From Limnomonas spitsbergensis (Eukaryota > Chlorophyta > Chlorophyceae > Chlamydomonadales): 64,000 nt of DNA. A program made the position numbers and the translations under genes. Below are positions 1-12,800 of the stretch, in pieces. The stretch spans positions 9,918,501 through 9,982,500 of the forward strand of contig JAYJMM010000041.1 in NCBI GenBank assembly GCA_037349105.1, read 5' to 3'. Each line of letters starts with the position of its first letter. Within the stretch, counting starts at the first letter, position 1. The notes below the pieces were generated by a model that was not told the origin of the DNA, did not search any database, and worked only from the letters and a program-made list of their open reading frames with translations.

Positions 1-3000
1 AGCAAGCAGGTTTTGATGTGCGGGGTGGGAGGCAGCAAGTAGGTTTTGATGTGCGGGGTGGGAGGCAGCAAGAAGGTTTTGATGTGCAGGGCGGGAGGCA
101 GCAAGTAGGTTTTGATGTGCGGGGTGGGAGGCAGCAAGCAGGTTTTGATGTGCGGGGCGGGAGGCAGCAAGCAGGTTTTGATGTGCGGGGCAGGAGGCAG
201 CAAGCAGGTTTTGATGTGCGGGGCGGGAGGCAGCAAGTAGGTTTTAATGTGCGGGGTGGGAGGCAGCAAGCGGGTTTTGATGTGCAGGGCGGGAGGCAGC
301 AAGTAGGTTTTGATGTGCGGGGCAGGAGGCAGCAAGCAGGTTTTGATGTGCGGGGTGGGAGGCAGCAAGCAGGTTTTGATGTGCGGGGTGGGAGGCAGCA
401 AGCAGGTTTTGATGTGCGGGGTGGGAGGCAGCAAGCAGGTTTTGATGTGCGGGGTGGGAGGCAGCAAGCAGGTTTTGATGTGCGGGGTGGGAGGCATCAA
501 GCAGGTTTTGATGTGTGGGGCGGGAGGCATCCAGCAGGTTTTGATTTGCGGGGTGGGAGGCAGCAAGCAGGTTTTGATGTGCAGGGTGGGAGGCAGCAAG
601 CAGGTTTTGATGTGCGGGCGGGAGGCAGCAAGCAGGTTTTGATGTGTGGGGCGGGAGGCATCCAGCAGGTTTTGATGTGCGGGGTGGGAGGCAGCAAGCA
701 GGTTTTGATGTGCAGGGTGGGAGGCATCAAGCAGGTTTTGATGTGCGGGGCGGGAGGCAGCAAGCAGGTGTTGATGTGCAGGGCGGGAGGCAGCAAGCAG
801 GTTTTGATGTGCGGGGTGGGAGGCAGCAAGCAGGTTTTGATGTGCGGGGTGGGAGGCAGCAAGCAGGTTTTGATGTGCAGGGTGGGAGGCAGCAAGCAGG
901 TTTTGATGTGCGGGGTGGGAGGCAGCAAGCAGGTTTTGATGTGCGGGGTGGGAGGCAGCAAGCAGGTTTTGATGTGCGGGGTGGGAGGCAGCAAGCAGGT
1001 TTTGATGTGCGGGGCGGGAGGCAGCAAGCAGGTTTTGATGTGCAGGGCAGGAGGCAGCAAGTAGGTTTTGATGTGCGGGGCAGGAGGCAGCAAGCAGGTT
1101 TTGATGTGTGGGGTGGGAGGCAGCAAGCAGGTTTTGATGTGCGGGGTGGGAGGCAGCAAGCAGGTTTTGATGTGCGGGGTGGGAGGCAGCAAGCGGGTTT
1201 TGATGTGCGGGGTGGGAGGCAGCAAGCAGGTTTTGATGTGCGGGGCGGGAGGCAGCAAGCAGGTTTTGATGTGCGGGGCGGGAGGCAGCAAGCAGGTTTT
1301 GATGTGCGGGGCGGGAGGCAGCAAGCAGGTTTTGATGTGCAGGGCGGGAGGCAGCAAGCAGGTTTTGATGTGCGGGGTGGGAGGCAGCAAGCAGGTTTTG
1401 ATGTGCGGGGTGGGAGGCAGCAAGCAGGTTTTGATGTGCAGGGTGGGAGGCAGCAAGCAGGTTTTGATGTGCGGGGTGGGAGGCAGCAAGCAGGTTTTGA
1501 TGTGCGGGGCGAGAGGCAGCAAGCAGGTATTGATGTGCAGGGCAGGAGGCAGCAAGTAGGTTTTGATGTGCGGGGCAGGAGGCAGCAAGCAGGTTTTGAT
1601 GTGTGGGGTGGGAGGCAGCAAGCAGGTTTTGATGTGCGGGGTGGGAGGCAGCAAGCAGGTTTTGATGTGCGGGGTGGGAGGCAGCAAGCGGGTTTTGATG
1701 TGCGGGGTGGGAGGCAGCAAGCAGGTTTTGATGTGCAGGGCGGGAGGCAGCAAGTAGGTTTTGATGTGCGGGGCGGGAGGCATCAAGCAGGTTTTGATGT
1801 GCGGGGCAGGAGGCAGCAAGCAGGTTTTGATGTGCAGGGCGGGAGGCAGCAAGCAGGTTTTGATGTGTGGGGCGGGAGGCAGCAAGCAGGTTTTGATGTG
1901 CGGGGTGGGAGGCAGCAAGCAGGTTTTGATGTGCAGGGTGGGAGGCAGCAAGCAGGTTTTGATGTGCAGGGTGGGAGGCAGCAAGCAGGTTTTGATGTGC
2001 GGGGTGGGAGGAAGCAAGTAGGTTTTGATGTGCGGGGTGGGAGGCAGCAAGCAGGTTTTGATGTGCGGGGTGGGAGGCAGCAAGCGGGTTTTGATGTGCA
2101 GGGCGGGAGGCAGCAAGCAGGTTTTGATGTGCGGGGTGGGAGGCAGCAAGCAGGTTTTGATGTGCAGGGCGGGAGGCAGCAAGTAGGTTTTGATGTGCGG
2201 GGCGGGAGGCAGCAAGCAGGTTTTGATGTGCGGGGCGGGAGGCAGCAAGTAGGTTTTGATGTGCGGGGCGGGAGGCAGCAAGCAGGTTTTGATGTGCGGG
2301 GCGGGAGGCAGCAAGCAGGTTTTGATGTGCGGGGCGGGAGGCAGCAAGCAGGTTTTGATGTGCGGGGCGGGAGGCAGCAAGTAGGTTTTGATGTGCGGGG
2401 CGGGAGGCAGCAAGCAGGTTTTGATGTGCGGGGCGGGAGGCAGCAAGTAGGTTTTGATGTGCGGGGCAGGGGGCAGCAAGTAGGTTTTGATGTGCGGGGC
2501 AGGAGGCAGCAAGCAGGTTTTGATGTGCAGGGTGGGAGGCAGCAAGCAGGTTTTGATGTGCAGGGCGGGAGGCAGCAAGCAGGTTTTGATGTGCGGGGTG
2601 GGAGGCAGCAAGCAGGTTTTGATGTGCGGGGCGGGAGGCAGCAAGCAGGTTTTGATGTGCAGGGCGGGAGGCAGCAAGCAGGTTTTGATGTGCGGGGTGG
2701 GAGGCAGCAAGCAGGTTTTGATGTGCGGGGTGGGAGGCAGCAAGCAGGTTTTGATGTGCGGGGTGGGAGGCATCAAGCAGGTTTTGATGTGCAGGGCGGG
2801 AGGCAGCAAGCAGGTTTTGATGTGCGGGGTGGGAGGCAGCAAGCAGGTTTTGATGTGCGGGGTGGGAGGCAGCAAGCAGGTTTTGATGTGCAGGGCGGGA
2901 GGCAGCAAGCAGGTTTTGATGTGCGGGGCGGGAGGCAGCAAGCAGGTTTTGATGTGCGGGGTGGGAGGCAGCAAGCGGGTTTTGATGTGCGGGGTGGGAG

Positions 3001-4392
3001 GCAGCAAGCAGGTTTTGATGTGCGGGGTGGGAGGCAGCAAGCGGGTTTTGATGTGCGGGGTGGGAGGCAGCAAGCAGGTTTTGATGTGCAGGGTGGGAGG
3101 CAGCAAGCAGGTTTTGATGTGCGGGGTGGGAGGCAGCAAGCAGGTTTTGATGTGCGGGGTGGGAGGCAGCAAGCAGGTTTTGATGTGCAGGGCGGGAGGC
3201 AGCAAGCAGGTTTTGATGTGTGGGGTGGGAGGCAGCAAGCAGGTTTTGATGTGCGGGGCGGGAGGCAGCAAGCAGGTTTTGATGTGTGGGGTGGGAGGCA
3301 GCAAGCAGGTTTTGATGTGTGGGGCGGGAGGCAGCAAGCAGGTTTTGATGTGCGGGGCGGGAGGCAGCAAGCAGGTTATGATGTGTGGGGTGGGAGGCAG
3401 CAAGCAGGTTTTGATGTGCGGGGTGGGAGGCAGCAAGCAGGTTTTGATGTGCGGGGCGGGAGGCAGCAAGCAGGTTTTGATGTGTGGGGTGGGAGGCAGC
3501 AAGCAGGTTTTGATGTGTGGGGCGGGAGGCAGCAAGCAGGTTTTGATGTGTGGGGTGGGAGGCAGCAAGCAGGTTTTGATGTGCGGGGTGGGAGGCAGCA
3601 AGCAGGTTTTGATGTGCAGGGTGGGAGGCAGCAAGCAGGTTTTGATGTGTGGGGCGGGAGGCAGCAAGCAGGTTTTGATGTGCAGGGTGGGAGGCAGCAA
3701 GCAGGTTTTGATGTGCAGGGCGGGAGGCAGCAAGCAGGTTTTGATGTGTGGGGCGGGAGGCAGCAAGCAGGTTTTGATGTGTGGGGCGGGAGGCAGCAAG
3801 CAGGTTTTGATGTGTGGGGCGGGAGGCAGCAAGCAGGTTTTGATGTGTGGGGTGGGAGGCAGCAAGCAGGTTTTGATGTGTGGGGCGGGAGGCAGCAAGC
3901 AGGTTTTGATGTGTGGGGCGGGAGGCAGCAAGCAGGTTTTGATGTGTGGGGCGGGAGGCAGCAAGCAGGTTTTGATGTGCGGGGTGGGAGGCAGCAAGCA
4001 GGTTTTGATGTGCAGGGCGGGAGGCAGCAAGCAGGTTTTGATGTGTGGGGCGGGAGGCAGCAAGCAGGTTTTGATGTGCAGGGTGGGAGGCAGCAAGCAG
4101 GTTTTGATGTGCGGGGTGGGAGGCAGCAAGCAGGTTTTGATGTGCGGGGCAGGAGGCAGCAAGCAGGTTTTGATGTGCAGGGTGGGAGGCAGCAAGCAGG
4201 TTATGATGTGTAGGGCGGGAGGCAGCAAGCAGGTTTTGATGTGCGGGGTGGGAGGCAGCAAGCAGGTTTTGATGTGCGGGGCAGGAGGCAGCAAGCAGGT
4301 TTTGATGTGCAGGGTGGGAGGCAGCCAGCAGGTTATGATGTGTAGGGCGGGAGGCAGCAAGCAGGTTTTGATGTGCGGGGCGGGAGGCAGCA
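1..4392. repeat. 33-bp minisatellite, about 133 copies
   Basis: Head-to-tail repeat of a 33-bp unit (core AAGCAGGTTTTGATGTGCGG followed by GGTGGGAGGCAGC). It runs from base 1, so it continues left of the window, and stops at about 4392 where unique sequence begins. The unit is a multiple of three and lacks stops in most frames, so long artificial reading frames appear on both strands. Variation between units is concentrated at a few sites (C/T in GGGGTGGG or GGGCGGG, CGG/CAG/TGG, AAGCAG/AAGTAG). One unit near 617 has lost a G. Nothing marks it as a gene. Confidence 0.98.
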
Positions 4393-4659
4393 ACCCGAGT
4401 GGCCAGCTGTTTAGTTGGTGTGCATGGCGAGTCGCGGCTTCTCTGCTATTTTGTTGCCCAGACCAAGGTTTGTATATCAATTCGATACCGGTGCTGTATG
4501 ATTCTGTGCGCATTTTTCTGGCGGCCTCCCGCAGAAATGAGTTCACTGTGTCACGTTGATAAGCACCAGCCATGTACCTGTATGTATACCAGCCTCATGA
4601 CGCCCCTGGATGCCCCCCCCCCGGCTTGTCCATCTTCCAGTGTATCATTGATGTGGCTC

Positions 4660-4830
4660 CGCTATAGTTCAGCTACATTGTAGCTGCCTCCTGACCTTAG
4701 GAGTGAGACTCCACATGGAAATAGTCAAGCTGTATCGGCCACCGGCCGTATGCCATTCAACATTTGTCCCCATTTGAAGTGAAAGGGGCAGCAGGGCGGC
4801 CCATAAAAACTGTTGTGACGCCTTAATATA
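4660..4830 (+). repeat. Possible copy of a dispersed repeat family
   Basis: The stretch reading GCCACCGGCCGTATGCCA near 4737, followed by TTTGTCCCCATT, matches GCCACCGACCGTACGCCA and TTTGGTCCCCATT near 14619-14660. It ends in a GGGCGGCCCATAAAAAC-like tail similar to other copies. Boundaries are approximate and the relationship was judged by eye. Confidence 0.4.
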
Positions 4831-7800
4831 ATCAAACCCTGTCTGCTTCATTCGTTTCCACACATTCCACACTTACAGCACCACAACATGTCCAATGCCC
4901 ACCTACTCACCTACTTCACCTCCCTTCCCCTCCTCCGTGCTGCCTGGCGCCAGGCCGACCTTACAAGATGTCCTGCACTCACTGACTGAGATGAGGGAGG
5001 CAGAGGGAGGCACCACTCCTAGCCTGGAGGTATGGGGTCGGGAGGCAGCAACCAACCCAATTAACTGTCAAATAAGTGGAAAATGAAATCAGGAAGTCTG
5101 AAATGACTGACCTCTAAACGCTGCAAACATGGCATAGCTACTTATCATAACATCATACAGTGTTCTTATACCGGTATTGTGCAGATTCGATTGTTGTGCA
5201 GGTCGTCCCAGGAAGTCAGCTTGTTGCAAACCGGTACAAGTTTCAAACTTGCCTCCGATGGTTCATCCTTTTCTCCTGGTCCTCATCCTGTGTGCAGATG
5301 GAAGCCTTTGAGGCATCAGCCACGGCCAGTGGAGGAACATCGCCAGGGTAGTTTAAGACCATTTACTCCCATACCGCCCATCATGACGGTGAATGAACGT
5401 GCCCATTCCGCAGCTGTGGCCTGTCCCTGGCACGGCAGCCTTGCCCAATAATTTAATCACGCCTAGGACCGCGCGCATGCCTATCCTGGTTTCATCCATT
5501 GGTTGCGGATATCCTTATGGGGGCCTTCGGATGCTGCGGATGTGGCTTCGGCCCCGAGTTGCGCTGTTCCCTTAATCCGCACGCCCTTAGTAGTTTCCCT
5601 TCTTTTTGTCCATGGGCTTTCGGCAGGTCACTGCAGCCCTTTCCAGCTGAAGCGCTACCAGTTCATTGTGCCTCCACTCAATGCTGGACCTTCACCCTTG
5701 CAATACTCTGAAGTGCATCAGACCAATGCAGCCTCAGCCGTAATCATGCACATGCAGCTCAGTCTAAGACAGTGCATGTATTTCTTTCCAGTATTACTGC
5801 AATATATCCTGATCTGTCTGTACTCAGGATCCCATGCAAAAGCCGGTGTGGTGAAGTTCTGTGTGTGGTGACGTTAAGCGTTGCTCGTGTTTGGTAAGCA
5901 GGTGGGATGAGAGTTTACTATCTTCAGCGGCTGGTTTATCTCTGATTTCTTAATTATTACTCTGATCCATCAGGCCGACACTCTGTGGATCAGAATTTTG
6001 CTTTACCGGTGAGGAAAGATTTAGCGCGCGGGGTACCTGAATGTTTTCAATCATGAGGTTTTTGAACCAATGAACGTGTCCCCGTCATTTACTTATTTCT
6101 AGGCGCTGAGGATCCATAACATGCAGTGGGCAAGCCAGGGTCCTTTTACATGCCAGTGCTTTACAGTCTATCATTCAGCAACAAATGCGACGTAGCTGGT
6201 ACTTAACTACTGGTACAGTTTTTTTTCCAGCACTCGAGCACTCTAATTTTGACCCTGACATTGTCGTCCCTGTGTGGCTCTGTTTGTGGATTATGGTTCC
6301 TGTAACGACCTGTATGTTTTTCTTTTCCTGATGGCTTTCTTGTGGTTCCGAGTCCAGACTTCTGCTTGATGGTTCTCATGCAGAATAATGTTAACTAAAA
6401 GGATCTTAAACCTTTGCCAAACATCCAGACCACCTCCTTTTTGCAGGTAGTGCTTCACTTCAGTCCTTTGCACCCACTTCATATTACATGACTGGGGACC
6501 TTCTTGTGCACCATGGATTCTTTCCCACGCGACTGAACTGCGGTTGTGTGCCAGTTGTTTAACTAGGGGGGGCATTGTCTTCTCGCTCGCTGCGCTAGTT
6601 TATTTCGTGTTCGTACCGGTTTCTGAGCATCTGTCCCATGCATCCAATGCGATGCTCTGCTGGACTGTAAACACGTCACATTTCTGTCGGGTGGTTCTGA
6701 GTTGTACCTGCAGCAATAACCAGCATGTACCGTTTTGGCGCGCCTCCCATTATTTGCAAGAGCCCCCTCACCTGTGGGGCCATCATCCGGTTAATAGGAT
6801 AAGCCGGCTAAAGGCATGCTAGCTATTACCGTATAAGGCATGCCTTTATAGAGCCCAGCCCTCCCCATTTTCCATCAAATGTATCCCATCTATGCCTGCC
6901 CCAACCTTTCAAATATCAGTGGCGCTGTCATGGCATATTTCGTTTTGTGTAGACATTGGTCAGCTTTTTTGGAGCTTGCCATGAGCGGTCGGGCAAATAA
7001 TGTGATTTGAGAAACTGCGGGTGAAGGGTCAGTGACACTACCATAGCAATTCCTGCTGTCATGAGGTGGGGTCGGATGCTAATTCTGTTGAGTTGCCAGA
7101 GGGCGTATCATGGATTGGGTCCCAGGATTGTCCCAGGACCAGATTTGTAATATTCCTTCGAATTTATCAATCCAGCAGAGCACCATGAGTTTGTTTGGTA
7201 TGGAGATATTTAGGGGTTCCACCTGTCTAGGAGGTGGGTCCCCCAGCCCTGAAATATAAACAATTGCACATCACTGACGATGGAAAGAGGTCGGGAAGAT
7301 TCCCCATGACACTCAGGCCAACCGCTAGCCCCCTGCAACTGCACCAGATATGACACTGGTAGACTTCGTTCACTCGGCTGCCAACGCTGCAGCATTAAAC
7401 CACAACCTATTCCTAACTGTCACCCAGGATGAACGATTCGTAGTGATATGACTCATACATATTCCTCAGCTGGCGCAACTCCGAGCCCTTCACTTAAACG
7501 CTGTGGGACATTTCATCTCACCATTCATCTTCTCACTCTTCCCTCATCTGGGGTCATCGGGGACAACTGCGAAATTAGCAGGCGATTGACATACCAGTAC
7601 ACCCCCAGGGTCTCTAGCCACAGGGAAAAGGACCCATTCTTTCAAAGCGTTCGCCTGGTCTGATTAGGGACATAATAATACATCACATCATCACAGTATG
7701 CCATATAAAGCATGCCACCATTATGCCACCACAGGGGGCTGCCAAAAGTATACTTGACAAGACAAGCATGAGTGGCAGGGACCGTCAGAAGGCAGGCGCC

Positions 7801-8169
7801 GCCACTACGCCCGCCCCCAGGGTATGTGTTGAGTTCGGTAACAGAGATCCAGGCAAAACCGTCATAAACCATGCCACAATCCTTCAAACTGCTAATCACC
7901 CTCATCTTTATTGATTGCGGTTCATTGATAATAAACGCAGATGCAGCTTCTCTCGCATGAAAAGGTGCAGTGGTGCCCTTGGGGATGAAGGCCTACACTC
8001 GGTAGGCCAAAGCCATCCCCAACCAATTCCCCAACCCACTGGATTGGACAAGGTTCACCCCATTCGTTGAATGTCCAAGTAATTGCATATGCCTGCAAGA
8101 CCAGATTGATAGCAGGCGCTCACACAGAGGTCGCTCTTCTCAAGCAGTCAGCCAAAATGGCCGCGGCCC

Positions 8170-8174
8170 TTACA
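8170..8174 (-). promoter_or_regulatory. TGTAA poly(A) signal of the phosphatase gene
   Basis: TGTAA on the minus strand (TTACA on plus), about 160 nt beyond the phosphatase stop codon at 8332-8334. TGTAA is the usual poly(A) signal of volvocine algae and its distance is typical. Confidence 0.55.
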
Positions 8175-8331
8175 GTGTGGCAGAATATAAGCCTGCCATG
8201 GTCCTACCAAAGTGGCGGAACGTACGACTCCATGGCCCATGTAGATGGGACATGGTGCAGGTCTCGAGGTGGCCGACTCCCTCAAGTCACTTCCCCTCTC
8301 AGAACCACTACTGCTGCTCTCCGTCTTGCAG

Positions 8332-11018
8332 TCAAGAGATCAGCACCTCCAGCTCCTCCTTCAGCGCACGGTAGATGAAGATGTACTGTTCCAGGGTTTG
8401 CACCATGCCCATGCGCTGCTGTCTTAAATGGTGCACCAGGTCCGGGATGGCAAGCGCCCGCTACGCATGAATGGGAGGTGGTCAAGGGGGTTCAGGGGAA
8501 TGGAGGTTGAGAAGAATGGCGTGCGCCCGCTGCGCATGGATTGACGGTCCTGGGATGTAGGGTAAGTTGAGAGGATTGGCCGGCGAGGGGTGGGCACAGC
8601 CACATCAGCCACAGCAGGTAGGCCGGGACGAACACGCAACTTGCAACACACTCTGTGTCCCAAGGCATGCTGTCTCAAGGTGATGTACTGGTAGTGTGGC
8701 GAACTTCTTTCACAGCAAAAGCTGGCACCTCACCACAACACCGACCAACGCAGTGGTGCTGTTCATGGGCATATATCATTCAGTCCCAGGGCAGCAGCGT
8801 CATGAGACGGGTCGCTAGTTCACTACGTATATCACCGGCGCTACAGCGCTGCTGATCCTCGTACTCCCATACCTGTCTCGTTCGTTTCAGCACATAATTC
8901 CTCCTCCCAAGGCAAGCTGGGCAAAGTTGGCATGCCAGGGCAATGTAGGCAAGCCCAAGCCTGGTAACATTCCACCCGAGCAGCGTCATTTAAAATGTAT
9001 AATAAACATGAGGTACTAGGGTTCACTGCCACCATCTGTATTTTCTCTTGACTCCGCCTAGTCATTTAGGTATGTTGCTGGCTCCTTAGCGTCGCTCTCA
9101 TCACTGATCCTTTCCTTCCCAAGCTCTGGCGCCTATCCATGATCGCATACATCCCCCCCCCTTCCCTTCCGGCCCCCAGAGTTGCATCACACCTGAACTG
9201 CATCGGGTGGCAATGTCTCCCCGCGCACATCAGCTTCATGCAGCCGCTGCAGCTTCAACCGCAGGAAGTCAATGGCGATGAAGGTGCCTGTGCGCCCAAT
9301 GCCGGCACTGCAGTGGACCACCACCGTCTCCCCCTGCACCAGGAACAGGATTTTCAGGTCGTGTTGCCACGGAATACGAAACGACACAAAATGGGAAAAT
9401 AAACCATTTATCAGTGTCTGTGCTGGCATTAAACCAGTGCTTCTTCTTTCGGTCTTCTCCAGGAGGTGGCTGAAATATGCCTGGGCCACAAAAAATCAAC
9501 ACTGTGTTGAACCCCATTCCCTCAATCGATGCTGTGGGATCCAAACCATCACCTGTGTTCGTGCTGGCAGCAAGGCGTCACACATCCTGCGGATCTCCAG
9601 GCTATCCTGCGGGGTCCCGTGATCCGGCCACGTGGTGTAGTGGAAATGCGTCACCACGGTTGATTTACAAGCCCCGTCAACCTATGAGGAGTGAAAGGGG
9701 GATCCACTACCATCAGTGCAAGGGGGATCAAAGAGCAGAAAGACGCATCGCCAACCATACTTCCCAGAACCATGAAATAAAACTTAAAAGAGTCAGAAAA
9801 CACACACTTTTTAGGCCCAGGCCGTCAAAGCAGCTGACACAGTTAATTGGGCGCATACGCCACCGCCCTCTCTTGCGCCCCCCAATTTCCTCAACGACCC
9901 TTACAGCCCTTGCTGTTCTCCACAGACGCCCTTCACAGCCCCTTTGGAAACCTTGCTTGCTCAGAACGGCATGCAGAGTACTCCCAAATCGCTTGGACCC
10001 TAATCTGATCATCCAGACCCAGGCTTAACCACACACCCCTCAGCAATTGCTTGCCCCACTCACACCCTCCACCCTCCAAAAGCCTAGTCAGCCCTCACCG
10101 TGCAAGATATCTTAATTTTTCGGACGGTCAAATCTCCCAGTTTTTTTGTCTCAATGTTGCGGACTTCGATGCCATTGGATGAGGCCAAGTCACCGGTGTC
10201 AAGCGGGAAGTACGTGGCACATTTCGTCATGCCTCGCTCCACCACGTTGGTCAGCATGACCACTGCGGCACATTCCTGCGCGTCGAGTCAGGGTATGTCC
10301 AGTTTCATGCTGCCATGCATTTAATGTCCCTCCCTTGGAATGAAGCAGTGATGCATTCTATCACTTAAATACTTACGGCGGTGCATGCCAACTTTATAGA
10401 TCGCACACACCAAATAATACGATCTGGCATGGCTAAAGAGCTTGTCTGCCTGAGCTTCTCCATTGCAATTGGAATTCAAATGCCTGGCAAATGAACTTCC
10501 TTTCTTGATTCACGTCAGAGATGTCATGAATTGCATGGCAACACTTTACCCCAGGGTCCCAGACAGATCTCTCCATGCGCATGGGTTTTCAAACCTTTTG
10601 AGATCGAATACATGCCCACTTCCCGCACACCAACCACTTGCCTCTTCCAAGCACATGCGCCAGAATTCCTGGGCAGTGGCCGGCAGTGGCCCCTGAGCCG
10701 CGATGTAGTTGAAAGTCAGGGCAGTCGGCGCGTCGCTGACGTGAACATGGCTCGCGTTCACGTAACCTGGCGTGGTTGAGATCTTGACGCGGTTGTGGTC
10801 GTAGGGAAGCACATTGACGTATCGATTCCGTGAGCCGTGCTCCGGCAGCTGGCTCTGCGCTACCGTGTGATCGATGCTGCGGTCCCTTCGCACCACAGCA
10901 TCGTATTCTCTCCCGACCAAGCTTCTGTCGGCAAGACGCTGCAGGATGACATCCACAGCTTGTTTGTACACACGGCTGCTGCGAACCGAGGGATCTACTG
11001 CACCATCACCTACTGCCC
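8332..11018 (-). CDS. Classical protein tyrosine phosphatase (5' end not resolved)
   Basis: Cysteine-dependent phosphatase that removes phosphate from phosphotyrosine; probably cytosolic, since no membrane segment is seen in these exons. Exons in coding order: 11018-10642, 10275-10099, 9681-9553, 9333-9193, 8460-8332, all phase-consistent and ending in TGA. Family motifs in order: NRYVNVLPYDHNRV (phosphotyrosine loop), YVNASHV, YIAAQGPLP, VMLTNVVERGMTKC, the WPD loop in HFHYTTWPDHGTPQ, the catalytic HCSAGIGRTGTF, and the Q-loop region LRQQRMGMVQTLEQYIFIY. All catalytic residues (Asp of WPD, Cys and Arg of the P-loop, Gln of the Q loop) are present. The five exons encode about 317 residues, a complete PTP domain. 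The first listed exon enters in phase 1, so at least one upstream exon is missing; I could not place it between 11019 and 12800. The intron after 10642 has a GC donor (GAG|GCAAGT). Confidence 0.93.
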
Positions 11019-12800
11019 CTGTGGTATGAAACACTTGCTTACGGGTTGATGGAAGAGGGGGAGGGGAAAACATCCTGGTGTACATGATGAGATTAGCCAA
11101 ATGAATCCCATTGATGGGCACAGACTGTGGATCAGCTCGGGGGTATGGACAAAGGAGGTAGGTACTCTAGACAGGGGCGACAGCGGGCGCCAGGGAATTG
11201 AAAACTACATTGAACAGGCATACATGGCACGCCAGCAGTCTTTCGGCAAGTTTGACAAGGTGTTGCTGGCACAGAAAAAAAATCCGGGTTGACGCTGAGA
11301 TGGCGGGGTGGCACCATCAGCAAATGGGAATGCTTGAGACAATCTCGCAATGCATATTAGCCTTATAAAATTTGATGACACATCTGACGCAAGCTTCATG
11401 TTGCTGCTGCTACTGGCTGCTACCACTGCATGCAGACAATGTCCCGTCCTGAAACAACCCGACACTGTGATGTCCATGCAAGGCGAAACATGGTGGTGCG
11501 TCTGGGACTTCTTTACCAGACTTATCCACTTTAGCACAGTTAGCAGCTTGCAAGCAACTCGCGTTGAACTACTTGCCTGCCATACCAGCAGGGCCGGTCG
11601 AGACGACACTGACGTCGCAATATTCTTTTCTCGGATTGTCAGAACACAGTCCACAGCAGAGAAGGCGATAGAGCCTGTGCAGCCCCGTCTGGCCTGGCCT
11701 CGCTTGTGGCGATTAAGCCCGTGGAACAATGCCGGCCCGTCAGCCAGCAGCGATCCAGGCTCTGCTGATCGCACAAAATAGAGGTGGCTAACCAAGGTGG
11801 CAATGGTGGGGGGTTATGTCGAGCTAGAGCAGACTCATGGAGCTCATACGATATTGTAGGAATACGAAGAATGGTGCGAAGTTAATATGAATGTCACGAT
11901 GATGCGTCTTCATGCTCGAATTGTCACGGAAAATTGTGCGAATCAGGGTCAGAATTCTGCAAAGTCAAATCTGAATGATGCTGTTGAGCAGTTTGACCCC
12001 CCCTGCTGCGGGGTGTCTAAGAAGTTTGTACGGCAACTCAGCAAAGTATGCCAAAGTATGGGTTATTTGACGTGCGCCCGCGCATGCGCCCGCTCCTGGC
12101 AACTATGGCGAAGAGACAGGCCGCCGTGTAACCAACATACACATCGCCATGCATTGAGAACACCGCATAACATAAGAATCGGCATACCTCGGCTGGGAGA
12201 TGCGGTCTGTCCAAGTAAAGAAGAAAATGTGGGGATGACCGATGCAGGGCACCATGCAAAGGCTCATGCTCATGGCTGTCACCACTGCCAGCAGGATGAG
12301 CAGTGCCCATTTAAGTGACTGAATCCCTTGTAGAGACAAGTAATTAGGGTGCCGCAGCACGACAAGTGATCAGAGGTGCTGCTGCGCAGCACGTAAAACG
12401 GCAGAGCGGCACTAGAGCCGACTTCTAGAAATAATGACTGCATGACGGATTGATAGTTGGGCGTGATGCATTATCCAGCAGAAAAATAATCTTGCTAGGA
12501 GACAACAACTGCAGGCATGCCCTGCCAGTCCGTAATCTCTTGCATGACTTATTTACATGACTACATGCACTCACTGCTCACAACCACTAAGTTCAACATT
12601 GAGAGGGCTGTGAAAGGTCATGAATCAAGCAAAATCAATGAATCGAGCCAACCACTGGCAACAACCTCAACTGTGTTCATGATTCAAGTTAATAAGCTTC
12701 CTATTCACATCAGCCTTGGTCCTTCAGTAACGCTGTTGCAGCACTGTTCTTCCTAGATTGTTGGACCTGGAACTCTCACACACGACTTCCTTGCATCCTT
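11019..12800. other. Unassigned interval, probably the 5' part of the phosphatase gene
   Basis: The first placed phosphatase exon begins at an acceptor in phase 1, so its start codon should lie here on the minus strand. One stretch on that strand (about 12240-12330) reads as a hydrophobic helix-like peptide, WALLILLAVVTAMSMSL, but it has no clear link to the phosphatase. An in-frame ATG also exists at 11121, contiguous with the first placed exon, if the 11018 acceptor is not used. A minus-strand TGTAA at 12553-12557 belongs to the PLAA gene on the right. Confidence 0.4.
12553..12557 (-). promoter_or_regulatory. TGTAA poly(A) signal of the PLAA/DOA1 gene
   Basis: TGTAA on the minus strand about 245 nt past the PLAA stop codon (12801-12803). 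It is the first such signal downstream. Confidence 0.45.

Larger units (their letters stand above)
4393..8331. other. Region with no recognised gene
   Basis: Both strands were read for conserved motifs and splice-linked exons and nothing recognisable was found; only short unconnected reading frames are present. A short fragment at 5036-5058 resembles the boundary of the 33-bp minisatellite, and a copy of a dispersed repeat is suspected around 4660-4830. The 3' UTR of the minus-strand phosphatase gene occupies the right end, about 8170-8331. Confidence 0.6.

Noticed and set aside
18..4559. Several plus-strand frames through the same array (GGRQQAGFDVR and GGSKQVLMCGV periods)
   Set aside because: Same reason; they switch frame at a single-base deletion near 617 and overlap one another in different frames.
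497..4573. A 1358-codon open frame on the minus strand across the minisatellite, with an 11-residue period (CLLPPTPHIKT)
   Set aside because: The 33-bp unit has no stop in that frame. Variation between units falls mostly at first and second codon positions (Thr/Ala, Pro/Leu) with no excess of silent changes, and frames on the other strand are equally open. This fits repeat DNA and not a selected protein.
11205..11795. A 196-codon minus-strand frame right of the phosphatase
   Set aside because: No motif and no phase-compatible splice to the first placed phosphatase exon was found, so it is not called as its N-terminus.
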